A DNA stretch of 64,000 nucleotides from Sciurus carolinensis (GCF_902686445.1 NC_062213.1:139894491-139958490); one strand, 5' to 3'; counted from the stretch's first letter, positions 23,228 to 36,495 are shown. The notes: generated from the letters alone by a model not told the origin. Translations and numbers: made by a program.

Positions 23228-23600
23228 ATTGCTTCTTGGACTGCTGTAACAAAATACCTGAGACTGGGTGATTTATAAAGGACAGAAATGTATTTTCTCA
23301 CAGTTCTAGAGTTTTCTCACAGTTCAAGGTCAAGGAACCAGCATGTTTGGTTTTGTGGTGAGATTGTACTCCAGAGAGAGTGAGATGCTTTAACCTCATG
23401 TGGAAAATGCTGAGAAGACGGGTACATGACTGAAGCCACTAAAGGCTTTTTTACAGGGGCCTTCATGCCATTAAAGAAGAAAGAGGCCCATTGGTCTAAA
23501 CCCTTTTAAAGTCCTGCCTCCTAATACTAGTACATTGGCAACATGTGAATTCAGCAGGGTTACAGTCAAACATAGAAGAGGGATACTACATTGCAGTTAA
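23228..23600 (-). mobile_element. MLT1-like MaLR LTR, inverted
   Basis: Inverted MaLR text: 'ctgctgtaacaaaatacctg', 'gactgggtgatttataaagg', 'cagaaatgtattttctcac', 'aggtcaaggaaccagc', 'aagtcctgcctcctaatac' and 'catgtgaattcagcagg'. One internal stretch ('gttttctcacagttc') is repeated in tandem at 23300-23325. Noncoding. Confidence 0.7.
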
Positions 23601-23629
23601 AGGGACCACCTATCAAGAATACACACCAA

Positions 23630-24340
23630 TTATAATATATTCCAGTTACATTAACTGAACTCTACAAAACTAAACAAAGAAAATTACAAGAAGAAATCAG
23701 CAAATCTACAACTTAACAAACAATTAGAAAGAGTTGATGAAATAAAGTGTGTAATATGAGAAATTTGAACAACAAATTAACAGAATTGCCCAAATACATA
23801 CATACTTATAGTATATTTTATTTAAGAATCATTTCCACAGAGTATATTTCGGGAAAATAATTTACCAAATTGCTACTAAAAATAACTTTTAAAAGAATTG
23901 TCACCATCCAGACCCCATACTCTGATCATTAGGCGTTAAACAAGAAATCAGTAATAAAAAGTTGTTTTATAAAATGGCACATTTGGGGCTGGGGAGATAG
24001 CTCAGCTGGTAGAGTGCTTACCTCATAAGCACAAGGCCCTGAGTTCGATCCCCAGTACCAAAAAAAAAAAATAAAATAAAATAAAATAAAATAAAATAAA
24101 ATGGCACATTTGGAAACTTTAAAATGTACTCTTACATAACATTTTAAATGGGAAATAGAAATTACGTGTTTTTTTGGCAAAGAAAAAATAACAGGGTAAC
24201 CAAATATGCATAATAATTTATTGTATAGAATTAAAAAATATGCTTTTCAAAATACAATTATATAATTTAAAAAGTCAAATAGTATAGATAAGAATTAAAA
24301 GTCTCTACCAAATCCCCTCATAATACACTAAACTTCCAAA
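23630..24340 (+). mobile_element. Ancient L1/HAL1 ORF2 fragment
   Basis: Sense text resembling the endonuclease part of an old L1: 'ttgaacaacaaattaacag', the 'cagagtatatttcgggaaaa' segment, 'accccatactctgatcattagg' and 'caagaaatcagtaataaaaa'. It continues on the far side of the ID insertion with 'tggaaactttaaaatgtac'. Frames are destroyed. Confidence 0.55.
23987..24097 (+). mobile_element. Recent ID SINE with perfect target duplication
   Basis: A full ID body has an A-box-like 'tagctcagctggtagag' and a B box 'gagttcgatcccc', followed by A12 and an (AAAAT)n tail. It is flanked by a perfect 16-base duplication (aaaatggcacatttgg at 23971-23986 and 24098-24113). Both Pol III promoter boxes look intact and the body is close to the rodent ID consensus. 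This is one of the youngest insertions in the window. It interrupts an old L1. Confidence 0.93.
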
Positions 24341-25039
24341 TATTTTCAAAAAGTTGTGACCACTGTTCATAGTTTCTTGTGCACCTATAGGAAACAAACA
24401 AAAAAGCTAAAAACTCACACTTGTTGTTCACATAATCATACAAAACATCACACACACACAATATCTTCAAATAAGAGGAAATTTTATGACCTTAAATTCA
24501 TTTATTAAAGATCAAATAAAATAGTTTTGAATTCAGTTTGAGCAGGAAAAAAGAACAGAAAACAAAAAACTAGCAAGGAGATAAGATGTGAGCAGAATTA
24601 AACAGAATGAATAAGGAAAAAACATCTATTTTACTTATTTGAAATAATATAATATCGGTAAACATCTATAGATCATCTCTAGTTACATTAACTATATCTA
24701 CATTAACTATGTCTACTCCACCTGTGGTAAGATTCTTTACCTCTGCACCACTGAAATCTTGGACCAGATAGTAGGAGGAGCTACACCATTCACTGTAGGA
24801 CCTTTAGCAGAATCCCTGGGCTCTTCCTCTTAAGTTCCATTAGCATCCTCCCTCCTCCAAGGAATAATGAACAAAAACCTCTTCAGACACTGCCAAGTGT
24901 CCCTTAGGAGGAAAAACAGTTCCAGTGAGAACCACCACATCATCCGTACAATATATATTGATAGATATACCATCTGTACCTTTTATCTTTTCTTGTTCCA
25001 GTGACAAAGGCTAGACACAAGAAGCTCAAGTTTCTATGC
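24341..25039. other. Unique AT-rich sequence
   Basis: No gene or firm repeat. A short tandem pair 'ctacattaactat' sits at 24690-24720. Confidence 0.4.
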
Positions 25040-25170
25040 CATAGGTAATGAATGACCTAGCCTTACTGTGACCAAGATTTCTCTATAAAATGGAGACAGT
25101 AATTTCCACCTTGTCTTTTCTGTCATTTGTCTAGATGCTGAAAGGAGAAAATGAGATCTAAAAATCTTTG
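25040..25170 (+). mobile_element. MIR SINE fragment
   Basis: 'gaatgacctagccttactgtgacc' in pieces, 'tctataaaatggagacag' and 'taatttccaccttgtc' follow the MIR core in sense orientation. Confidence 0.5.
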
Positions 25171-25699
25171 AAGAGGTAAAATACACTAAGATAAAGATAA
25201 AACAATAACATAGGTAAAATAATTTGATGTCGTAACTGTTGTACTAACATTTTTTTTAAAGATAAGACAATAGTTCTTTTACTGTTACTTGAAATGTACA
25301 TTTGTGCCACTCCTTCCAAAAGTAAGTGAAACTGAGAGGGCATAAAGGAAGGGTTTTTCTACAGGAATGCCTGGTAAGTATCACAAAACTCTGTCTGAGT
25401 CACAAGTTTCTTCTGTGTCAATTTGAAACTAACAGATCTTCCTAATCTCATGCAGAGGTCTACTTAACCTGTTTTTTGTTTGTTTGTGTTTGCTGGTATG
25501 ATTATAATTAGTTGTCACTCAGATTCCTCTGGAGTTTGTAATTCACCACTTCTAGCCTGGCTCCTCGGTTTTAATCAAGACCTCTAAAGAAGACAAGTCT
25601 CAACTATTAGGTGTATACTGAAATAGTTCATTTTAAAGAAGAACTAAAGCCAGAAATCTTCATGTGAAATCATAACTTGGCTACATGGTGATCACTTGT
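25171..25699. other. Unique sequence
   Basis: No repeat or gene recognised. Confidence 0.4.
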
Positions 25700-25850
25700 T
25701 TTCATACTTTTCAGTTTGACTTCTTAATTGCAAACAGAGGGATAATAACTGAAACCCAGGAGAATTGTTAGGAGAAATAAATCTGGTGCCATATGTGGAT
25801 AAGAATGCTGGTCCATAGTAGATACAAGAAGTATTTGAGGAATTCAAATC
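25700..25850 (+). mobile_element. MIR SINE fragment
   Basis: 'gagggataataactgaaac', 'gagaattgttaggagaaat', 'aatctggtgccatatgtgg' and 'tccatagtagatacaagaag' match the MIR 3' half in order. Confidence 0.55.
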
Positions 25851-27637
25851 AATAACTTTCTCTTGTAATATTCTGGGACACTTCCTTCCTTTTTAGATTG
25901 GCTTTTGTGTCAATCATTTTTGCTGTATATCTTGGGGGTTTCTCTATTTGAAAGTTCTCGTTCCCTCAGAATCTAACACTACTCGTTATCCTGCATATTT
26001 CCCTAAGTTTCTATTCTGTATTGGTGATAGTTCTACTCTTGTCATCCAAAAGAAATTTGTTTCTTCTCTTTACAAAATTTTGAACAGGATTCCCAGTGAA
26101 AGACACCATACTTAGAGGTAATGTTAGCTCCAGTAGTAAGAGTCAACCAAACCACCTTTTGTAAATAGCCAGTAACATGTATTAAAATATTAATGGCTCA
26201 GACCTAACTATGCACTTCTTTGAAGGATAATACCCCTGCAGTGGCTACTAACAGCTAAACCTGTTTCTATGTTTACACTATAAATCCTTTGTTTTAAAAG
26301 TTAATGTCTCAGCTGTGAAAATTCTCTTTGTGGTTAAACTTGGCAGAAAGGTTGACACTCCAGAGTGATATTTTCCTCTCCTCAAGTTTAGAGGAAAAGT
26401 CATTAGTTTATTTTTAAGATCTTAGCAGGAAGAAAGGGGAGTGAGTGCCAACAGAGATATTTCAGATGCTTTTTATTGCTTGAAAATTGAATAACCAGTT
26501 GGCTTTATTTAAGCAATATGGAAACATGAAAACTTACTTTAGACTTGTGAGGATTCTTTTCCATATAAGATACCATCACCGGTCTAATCAATTTTAATTT
26601 TCTAACATTTAAAGTGGATTCTGGCCCATGCGCAGTTGTTCATTTTCTTCAGAAATTTCATAAGGATTTTTAGTATGAAAAGTTATCGAGCATGCAAGGT
26701 TCTGTGGATGAAAAGCTCCCTAAGCATGCATTGACAAGGAGGACCAGGGTCGTTACAGTTTGTTGTGTCAATGATTTGCAAATAATGGGTCTCTGGGAGA
26801 TTTTTAAATTGCAGCTTTCACTCCAGGCCATGGTGCTTTTTAGGATGAGCTGAGTTGCTATGAGGCTTGGCACTCTTCAATGCACCTTAGGCAGGGGCTC
26901 TAATACTTCCATTGAGATCATAACAGCTGGCCATTACAATCAATCTCAATGACATATTTTTCTTGCATTTTTTCTTTGAATAAAAAACAAAAAGCACACT
27001 CAAAAGACAATATTAAAGTTGTAACTTAAGCCAACTACAGTGAAGAGCTTTCTCTGACTATTTTGAACATCATAAATTAAGTCTTTATAAAGCCATGTTT
27101 AAACCTCTCAAGACTTACGGTTATGGATAGGACAGTACCTAATTTTAATAGGGATGAACGCGAGTTGTTAAAATGGCATCAGAATAGCATGATAGTAGAA
27201 TTAGCAAATGTCGAAGAATCAATGCATCTATTATGGAGGAAAGCACATGAAGAGTCTCTTTCTCTCTCTCGATAGTATAATTTCATAAACTCAAAGTATC
27301 TGGTAAATTCTAAGTTCAAATTTATTATAATTGCATTTCCACTTCTTATGTAAACTCACTTTTAACTAATCCAACTGTCTCATGCAGTATCCCTGAAGTA
27401 ATCTACTCTTCTGGTATTTAGAAAATCGAGATTTTTCCTAATGACTAGCACCCCTTAGACTTTTGATGGCCTGAAGGAGGTTCTTATTGGAGGGTGGTAC
27501 ACAGGAATGCCTTATGGATTCAATGACTCATACTTGCAAGATTAACATTTTAGGAAACATTTCAATAGAATAAACTCTCCCAATAGGTATAATTTTACAT
27601 TAGTGAAAAACTAATGGTTATCAATAAGCTACTTTTG
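25851..27637. other. Unique sequence, candidate regulatory block
   Basis: No repeat or gene recognised. Bases 26550-26960 look selected: repeat-free, mixed GC, with 'accggtctaatcaatttt', 'gcatgcaagg', 'gtcaatgatttgcaaataatg' (octamer-like) and 'ccattacaatcaatctc'. No protein frame is convincing. Confidence 0.35.
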
Positions 27638-27723
27638 GAGGCTGGCCGTGTTGCTTAGCAGTAGAACACGTTTAGCATGAGAGAAGTCCTGTGTTCAATC
27701 CATAGCAACAAAATCACAAAACA
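27638..27723 (+). mobile_element. ID SINE, diverged
   Basis: 'gaggctggccgtgttgcttagc' followed by 'agtagaacacgtttagcatg', 'ctgtgttcaatcc' and a short A-rich tail is a degraded ID body. Both promoter boxes carry changes. Confidence 0.75.
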
Positions 27724-30700
27724 TTTATTCTTAACATAAAAGTACTTAAAATATATTTATGATTTTCAAGAGTGTCTACTGAGTATGAGTACTTACTTTA
27801 CTAGAAAAATGTGGGATCCTGATTGCAGAGACACCATATTCTACATTATTTATCATTCACTTAGCATCTCTCATAAGACCTGGCATAATGGGCAATACAT
27901 ATTTGTTAAAATTTGGGTGACTGTTGAATGACTATTGTGCCTATGCCACAACTTCTGTCAACATCTCCAAACAATTCTGGCCAAAATTGAAAAGTGAATT
28001 TAAGAATTATTCAGAAAGTGAAGAAGAGACAGAGTGAATCAGATGCTTATTGCTAACAAATTCATGCAAAATCACCAGTAGATTGTTGGGAATGTACAGG
28101 CAGCAAAGGTCAAGAAGATAATCACTGTAGCATAAAATGTCTAACGTAGTATTTTTAATTCACCAAGAGGTTACACTGAGAAAGCACGTTCTTGAAAGAT
28201 AGCACGAGATGTTCTAGAACAGCAACAACAAAATCATGAACACAATTAAGATTTTCAGCAATGGGATATACTGATGGCAAAGTCATTAAATATTATTGAA
28301 AAGAAAATGATATTTCAGTAAGGTAATTAGCAAAAAAGATAAGTTATGGTTAAATATGCTTTCTTTTTTCTTCAGAATATTCTTGTAATTTTATGAACTT
28401 TAAACAGAAAGAGTTTGAATGTATTTTCATTAAACACTGGTAGTAGATAGAGGTGTCAGCAATGTGTTGAAGGATACAGTGTAGTTGCATGTTGTAACTA
28501 GGAAATACTGATGGGTGATGAAGTTGGTGATAACAATGACCAAGCCACAGCAGGGGAAATGCTCCATACATGCTTGATGAGAGGTGGGGTCACCAGTACA
28601 TGATAGGAAAATAGGACTGATAGGAATATTTGAAATATGAAAGATAAGAGAGACTGAAATATGTTCCAAGAAATGGAAATTCAGAATTTGGGGAAGGAGT
28701 TGAAGGGAATGGACAACTTTCTCTATGGCCTATTTATTCAATATATCAAATCTGACACTTTGAAGATCATAATAGTATTACTTGCTTCAATCAATGTTTC
28801 AAAGTTTTCCAACAGCAACTATGAAACTGTCCCATTTTCAAAGTCATATGAGCATAATATAAGATTGAAGTTCTACTTCCATGTGTCAAGCAGAGTGAAG
28901 AGAATAGTTTTGTTAGAGATTCAATCCACATCCAATCTCTGGAAGTCTGTGTGGGTACATGAATCATGAGTTTTCTTTGCTCTTTTCTTCTCTACTACTT
29001 TTTAAAAATGTCTTTATGTCTACAATCTGAAGATTCCCTAAGAGTCAAACAAATGAGAAGCCATTGTGAGATGTTCATGTACTCAGTTGCATTTGATTAA
29101 ATGAAAATAACATTCCTTTCAATCAATTACACCTCACCAAGTTCATGTAAAGGGGCCACCTTTTAGCCACTTTGCCTCCATTCCTCTAGTTGACCTTTCA
29201 ATTAGTTGACTTGCCCCTGATTTTGATAGCTGAATGGCACAAAAAATTTTTTGATCCTGCCAACAACTTTCCTGAGTATGGTGCTTGACCAATATTTGAA
29301 AGCATATGACTGAATTCAATAAAAAGGAAGCCTTCCTAGAAATAGTGGGGATTGATGTTAACAGGCTCTTCACTATTAGAATTAAACTATGTGTGAGAGA
29401 CAATTTTTTTAATATTGATCTTCAGAATTTTTTCCTACCAAGTTATTTTCATGTCAAAGACTAAATAGCACAAAAACAAATTTTATCTACTACAATAATA
29501 GAAAATCAAAACATTAAACAGACACTTTGATAGTTTTAAGAAGAGAGATTTTCTAAAGTAAGTGGGGCTATTAGCAATTGCCTACTTAGGGTAAAGTATT
29601 TTTTTAAAATGTAGTTTGGTCCCTTTAAATTTTTTATTAATGAGTAGAGGTCTAATTATTCCAGACTGTGTTTTTTTAAATCAACAAGACCATGAAGTGT
29701 ATACTGTGCAGTTCAATGTGAGTGTCAAAGTCAATGTCAGTAGGTGATTACCCCCATATTTAGCATTTTTTCCCAGAAGACTTTTTAGGAAATGTGCTTA
29801 TTTTTCTAGAGTGCTTAAATACGATTTAATCCAGAGAAGCCCATGACGATGTGTTGGCAAGCTGATGTTTTGACAAGGAATGAGTCAGGGTATGTGGACA
29901 CTGGTGATGCATGAATCTATCCAACAAAACATCTCGTCAAAATATGTCTTTCAAACCAAGGTGTCTGTCATAATTCCTGGGCCAAATGTTTCATGAACAG
30001 TTCATCTAAACACTACTGTCAAGAGAATGTTATTGGCTGTCAGCTTCCCACATGCAAGTGATTAATAAAGTGACAAATTTAAGATCAAAGCTCTCAAGGT
30101 CTAGGACAGATTTAGCAGGGCGTGTATGAGACATGGGTCTTTGAATAGGAATTGGGTCTCTGGATTTGATCAGGCTAATATCTTATTCCACACTTAATAT
30201 GTTCCCTCCTCAGACTTCCTGCAGTGGAGAATGATACCGGAAATAGAAATGGAGTCTCACCATGTTTCCTAGAAGATAATTCAAATGTGTGTCAGTCAGA
30301 AATTTAGGACTAATCGTTGATCCTGAATCAAAAACTATGGCAGTGTCTTCCTTCTGCCATATAAACACAATTTATAACTTCATTTATTTATCATACTCAA
30401 TTCTAAGTAAATGAAAAACATTTTACACTTTGAACATATGAAATTTCATGAAAAGTACAATCTCACCAAGAAAATCTTAATGTACTCTTCATAAAAATGA
30501 ATGACAATATTTTCCAAATGTTCAAATGGACAAGTTTCTAGTTTGTAATGTCATTATCTCATTTAACTGCAAAGCCAATAACTTAAAATAATATGCAAAT
30601 ATGCTTTTGAATGCAAGACATTTTCTATGCATATCAATATTATTTATGTAAGTTTTAACATTAGTAACACCCAGAAGTTAGTAACATAAATCCATTTATT

Positions 30701-31506
30701 TATGAAAGAGATGTGTACTAATATGATAAAAGTAAACAACTTTATTGTTTGATATATGGAGTTTGTAACTTGCAGAAACTACATGTCATCTTGTATATTT
30801 TAAGAGACTAGAGATGTTTAATGTTTAAATGTGCTAAGTTATACTGTAATCTGAGAATGTACAGAGTTGCCTTATATTAAATGAAAATGTATTTTAATTC
30901 TGGCTACTATATATGTAATTTATATAGAATGATATGCAAGAAAAACAAAAAAGTTTATGTGTATAATATGCTATTTTCTGTTTTACATTGAATTCAAATT
31001 GAAATGACTTAATTGTATAAATCCAGTTTTAATGTGAATAAATTAAGGACACTAAATTTTATTATCTTTTGTAGCTACAAAAGAAACACTTTGACAAAGA
31101 TCACTTATTTCTCAATGTATAGTAATAAATGTAACAGAAAATAAAATATTTCATGAACCTAAGAGCATCCTTTAAATTATTTTTGTTCCAATTCAAATGA
31201 ATTCAAATTAATGATGTTCTTCTTTTATTTATTCATTCTGCTGTAAGGGTGTTTAATCTGGTATGACTCTTTTGAAAAATGTAATTTTATATCAACTTCA
31301 AACCCCAAAGAGCTAATGAATTATAAACCATGGGGGTAACATAGGGGAAGCCTAAGTTACAAAAATGCTTTCCTTTTGAAAGTCTCTCTTTACCTGTCCC
31401 TCCCATCAGGCATGAGGAACTTATCATGGATTTTGTTAAAGATGGCAACAACCAATGGATCAGCCATGACAATAAGCACTGGCCCCATGTGCTGGGGGTC
31501 CAAAAG
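27724..31506. other. Unique AT-rich sequence, candidate regulatory block
   Basis: No interspersed repeat or gene recognised in ~3.8 kb. Bases 29810-30160 stand out by composition and by words such as 'gctgtcagc', 'agtgattaataaagtgac' and 'aagatcaaag' (TCF/LEF-type), so they may be an enhancer. Bases 31290-31506, just before the minisatellite, are somewhat GC-richer and unclassified. Confidence 0.35.
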
Positions 31507-31671
31507 AAATCAGGCATCAGGCCTAATAAGAATCAGGTAATGTACCTAATAAAAGTCAGGCAATAGGCCTAATGAAGCTTAGGCAGTGAGACTCATGAAC
31601 ACCAGGCAGTGGGCCTAATGAGACAGAGGCAACAGGCCTAATGGAAATCAGGCAACGAGCCTAATGAGAAC
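31507..31671 (+). repeat. Degenerate 23-24 base minisatellite, ~7 units
   Basis: Seven successive imperfect units share the core 'tcaggcaataggcctaatga'. Core positions recur at about 31509, 31532, 31556, 31580, 31603, 31626 and 31647. Units differ by several substitutions, so the array is not freshly expanded. Flanking DNA on both sides (31290-31506 and 31672-31760) is GC-richer than the neighbourhood. This suggests the array lies inside a larger element, possibly an unrecognised LTR. Confidence 0.85.
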
Positions 31672-32274
31672 ACCATAGACTTCATTTGGGTTTCCTCTCT
31701 CCATGGAAGTTTGTACTGTACACCCTAATGGACCCCCTCAGAAACATACCTGACTTGTATTTGAACAAATGTAAGGTAGCAGAAAAGGAAAATGCTGTTA
31801 GTATATAACAGAGTCAATATGCAACTGATTTGCCTTATTAAGTTTTGTAAGTACAATAAATTTGAAAGCCATCAGGACCTGTACACACCATCACAAGCAA
31901 TAGTTTTTAGTAAGCATGACACAGCTCTAATACAGAACTTATCCTGAGTTCCTGAATGGATGTCTCATTACCAAGTCCTAATCAGCCTCTTTTCAGTTAT
32001 TTTTCCATGTATTTTCAATAATACTTTAAATAATCCCATATACATTTTTTTTAGAATTTATGTGACAAGCACGGACCTGGCATTAGAACAGAACACAACA
32101 AAACAGAACAACGACAACTAAACAGACTAGAAGCCTTCTAATATATCATAGGCCTAAGAAAATAAACATGTATGTAATTTTTATGGTCATTAGATTTAAA
32201 ATGTAAATCATTTCTGCTATGTAAAATATAGCATAAATGTTGGACTTTCTGTAGTTATTTGAGAAAATATCTTA
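31672..32274. other. Unique or unclassified sequence
   Basis: No gene recognised. The first ~90 bases may belong to the same element as the minisatellite. Confidence 0.35.
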
Positions 32275-32490
32275 ATGACTATATGCCAGACACTGAGTGA
32301 TAATGGGCCCTTCCCTTGTAACTCTTTAGTGTAACAGGGGAGACAGACAACAAATAAGAAATGACAAAAATGCTAATAGTGAGAACTGCCATAAACAGAA
32401 CAAAGTATTGTGATCGAGAATTCTGAGGCAGGATAAACCACCAAGGTTTTGTTGCTTGGTCAGGGAAGGAATTTAAAATGCTATAGGCCA
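32275..32490 (-). mobile_element. L2 3'-end fragment, inverted
   Basis: 'tatgccagacactgag', 'gggcccttcccttgtaactc', 'ggggagacagacaacaaataag' and 'ggtcagggaaggaatttaaa' follow the inverted L2 3' end over ~200 bases. Confidence 0.6.
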
Positions 32491-33809
32491 CCAGAGTGAA
32501 ACTTGATCATCCAGATCCAGAGACCAGTGTTGATAGCAACACAGGTTAACATGATTGAAGAACTAAAAGGTTAGATTGGGTTTCCCATTATCCATGACAT
32601 GGCTAATGAGAGAGAGAGAGTGGAAGTGCTTCAGTACACTTCCTGGTTCTTGTACTTATTAACTCATAATCATAGGAAATGTATTTATCCTCTTCTGACT
32701 TTCCATTCTCCTTGGATATAATACAAAATATAACATTATGACCCGGAAGACCTATGTCAGATAAAGAGTGACTAAAATACATTTGTGCGTTCTTATTTAA
32801 GATAAGATAGCAGTTTCTCAAAATTAAATTTTTTATATTAGGGCAATAAGCAAAAGAACTGAAAACCACCATGTTGTTCACGAAAAACTGAAATATTAAC
32901 TTTAATCTTGGAAAATATAAATGTCATTATCAAAACAATGTGATAGTAAACATTAATCATGAAGATGAAAAATAGGCTATAGCAATTCTATGAAATTTAA
33001 TCATTTAATTCTAAAGTAATTATAGTTGCGTCATGGTTCTAGCAACAGAATGAAAGATGATTGCCATCTGTGAATGTGACCTTGAACCATATATTAATAA
33101 AATATATATTGTAAATAAAATGTAAATGTCATATTGTTCTATAATGTGCAATTGTATCCATCATTTTAATTTTACTTTCATTGTTCTTAGAGTTAATATT
33201 AGAGAAAAATAACCTCAACTTTCAGGATATGATACTTGCTTTTTGATTTCAAATTGAATTAGAACAAAACCTCAATAACACAGAATAATATGTCTGACAT
33301 GTGGTTTTCCTTCAGGAGATATTGAGTTTTTAGATTTTACCAAGTCCCTTGGAAGCTTTAGGGTTCTTACGATGCCTGGAGTCAATTTTGAACAACTTTG
33401 CAATTTACTATAGGGAATCTTAATTCAAATTCAACAAAACACTGAAAGAGGGAAAGCTTTGGGGGCAATTAGTCTTCTCTAAGGACCCAATATGAGATTC
33501 CCTGATGGAGAGAAGAAGATGTAAATAAAATATATCTGTAACACTGCAATATGTTAAATAGTAATAATGATAAAACATTGTGGTTAAAATATTTAAGCCC
33601 TAGCCATTTCATTGAGAGAATTAAGACTAGGTCTAAAAACCAAATATAAGTACTTGAGAATTTATCATTACAAAAACCATATTTTGGGCTTCTATTTACA
33701 TGTTAAAGTTTTTCATTTGGTTGATGTAAAATGCTTTGACTTGGATTTCGGCATCAATGACAAAGAGTAAATGATTTTTTTATAGTTCCAACTATAAAAA
33801 TAAAATTTG
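32491..33809. other. Unique AT-rich sequence
   Basis: No repeat or gene recognised. Confidence 0.4.
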
Positions 33810-33925
33810 GTCAATCAATCAACCATTCATTCAAGTACTTTCAGTGCCTACTAATGTGTCAGACATTCCAGATGTGGGGATACAGTAGTGAACACAAGAA
33901 GTGAAAGTTCACTCCCCCTTTGGTT
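33810..33925 (-). mobile_element. L2 3'-end fragment, inverted
   Basis: 'caatcaatcaaccattcattc', 'tgtcagacattccagatgtgg' and 'ggatacagtagtgaacac' are the inverted L2 terminus, including its ATGA-type terminal repeats. Confidence 0.6.
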
Positions 33926-36354
33926 CAAGTTTAAATTATGAACGGCATTGTGCACTTCCTGTTGACCTGGTTAGGAGACATATTGTCTCCTAGCAATGTA
34001 AATACTGATCAGAAGATTGAGGCTGCTGTCAGCCTGACCCATTCGTGATAAAGTTTCCTCCTGGCCTTTTACTTCATGGTGTTAGCAGCCATGGATTACT
34101 GCTTAGATCGATTCATCAATTACCATTGATTCATTAGTTGTATTAAAATGGTAATGTTGTGATTGTTTCTCCTCTGGATTACAGAATTCTTTTGTGTAAA
34201 GAACAACTATTCTTATATGTTTGTTTATGTGAAAAGAAGTGTTGGGGAAAGACAGCTAAGATGCTTGATTTTCAATCCTATATTCATCTGTTTGTAGAAT
34301 AATGAGGTGATTGCCCCAGATAGAGAACCAAATGTAAACCAAGGATGAAGGCTCTTCTTTCACATCCATTATAAACTCAGGAATATTAACATCTTTTATG
34401 AATTTAAATCCATTGTGATCCTTCCTCCTTTTGGATGGCCAAATTGTTTGAAGTTCACTTATAGGACCTTTTAACAAGACTCTGGAGGTCTTAGACTACT
34501 CTTAGGTTTCCTGGTAATATAGGAGTTTTCATACTCATCTTGAAAAATTCTTGCCCTAAGTCTGGGGTGACCTATTTCTATAAGGGTCCCTGGTCCCTTT
34601 TCTTGAAAGTGATGTTCAAAGTCCACACTCCAGGCAGTAGAGGTGCACATGGTAGGTTTGAGACTTAGCGTGAACAAAGACGGGATTTGTTTTGCTTGTT
34701 ATTTTTCCTAAGAAAATGATTTTAAATTCCTATTGTTATTTTTGATGGAGATTTAAGATTAGAGTTTTTAACTTTAAAGCCGTCTTTACTCCCATGTCTC
34801 ATATTCTCATGAGTGGAGACAGAGACCTAGAACCAAAATATTAAATTCTACTGAATGATTACTCTTCATATCAGAAGTAGAAATAGAGTTCCATTGTTGA
34901 ATGTGATTCTTATTTTTTTTCCTAGCGCACACATCAGTCTTCTCGACTCTTATTATATAGGACACTATTTCAGAAATAACATCATTATTCACTCAAGATT
35001 CTGTGACAAGAGCTAGTCAATTAAACTTGGTTATATCACCTTTAATCTTTTATGTCCTACAAAAGTAAGTATTTCATTTGGATGTCATTATCATCTTGGA
35101 TTCACAGTGGCCAAGCAAACCTCTCATAAAGCTGACAGAGTTTCTGCTAATTATCTTTTAAAAAAATTTAATGAATAGACTTACAACAATTTATCTTAAA
35201 TTCCCTTCTGAATAATTACCACTGTGATTCACTAATAGGAAGAAGCAAAAGAAGAGACATCTTCTATCATATCCCATTGTCCTTTCCTTTTTGAGATATT
35301 TAGTCATAATATAAATTATTTTAATGTGGATATTTAATTTAATGGAATGAAAATTGCAATGATGACAAATGCATAAGATTTTAACTGCAAGTAATAAAAC
35401 TCAACACAAAACTTCTATTGAAGTATGTAAAAAGCCATCTTGAATGATCATACTATGGAAATTGTGGCATTACTTCATTATTAGGAAAGCTCAATCTATA
35501 AACTATAATTCAAATGGATATGCTATTAGATACAATGGTATTACCTACTGCAGACATCACAAAAAATAAATTACAGAGGCATTTTTCATTAAAATGTTGA
35601 ATATTTTGCCATATTATTTGTTCATAATCAAGACAATAGAAAAATATTTTCAACTTTATAAAATGTTGCATATGACATGAGAATTTCAAGCAAACAATAT
35701 GTTAGCATATACTGACCAACTATATTAAAATCTGTTTCCCACACACCTAAATTCTGCCTATGTTGCAGAGACAACTACTATCCTTGAAGGAGGGAAACAA
35801 GATTAAAATTCAGAATGGAACTTTCTTGTTAACATGACAGTAGATTAGTAATATTCAAAAGCCTGCACATTAAAAACCCATGGAGTTAAATCAAAGGAAA
35901 AATGGGCTAAAGCTCTGGAAAGAAGTGAAAAGGGAAGATTAGATATAAAATTGTGCTATAAATATTCACTAGTTGGAACACTAATATGAATAGGTATATA
36001 AATAATATTCTGAATTATGCAGAGCAAATAAGCATGCCCTTAAGTAGGCAAAAATAAGATTTTATTTAATCTTATTGGCTGAGACATGAGAACATCACGG
36101 AGCAGATCCATGGACTCATCTCCAAATTCCCACTAACATAATTTATATCTGAGTGAAACAGGGTTAGCTACTTTGGCCTTTTACCCCATTACCATTTTCT
36201 TCATGTGTCTATTTGAAGAATAATACCCTAGTATAGAAGAGAGATGTTTTAGCAATAGTAATGCTTTTGATATTGCTATGTAAGCTGGTTTTTAAAATAA
36301 CTCTTTATGTTATCAATTTGTATTCCCTTATGATTTAACTTTCTAAATACTAAT
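33926..36354. other. Unique AT-rich sequence, no gene seen
   Basis: No repeat or gene recognised over ~2.4 kb. Minus-strand ORFs of 61-73 codons near 34256-34992 have no supporting signals. Confidence 0.4.
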
Positions 36355-36495
36355 GTGGGCATATTAAGTCCCAGGTAGTGTTCCAATCACTTACATTGTG
36401 TTGTCATTGTCATTAACACCACAAGATAGGAAATGACAGTAACTTCATTGCATAGATTAGGAAACAGGAAGCTAAACTAGTGAATGATTAAATTG
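36355..36495 (-). mobile_element. MIR fragment, inverted
   Basis: 'cccaggtagtgttccaatc', 'cattaacaccacaagatagg' and 'gattaggaaacaggaagc' match the inverted MIR core. Confidence 0.5.

Noticed and set aside
23987..24060. tRNA gene
   Set aside because: The body resembles a tRNA and has A and B boxes, but the A-tail, target duplication and family pattern show an ID SINE.
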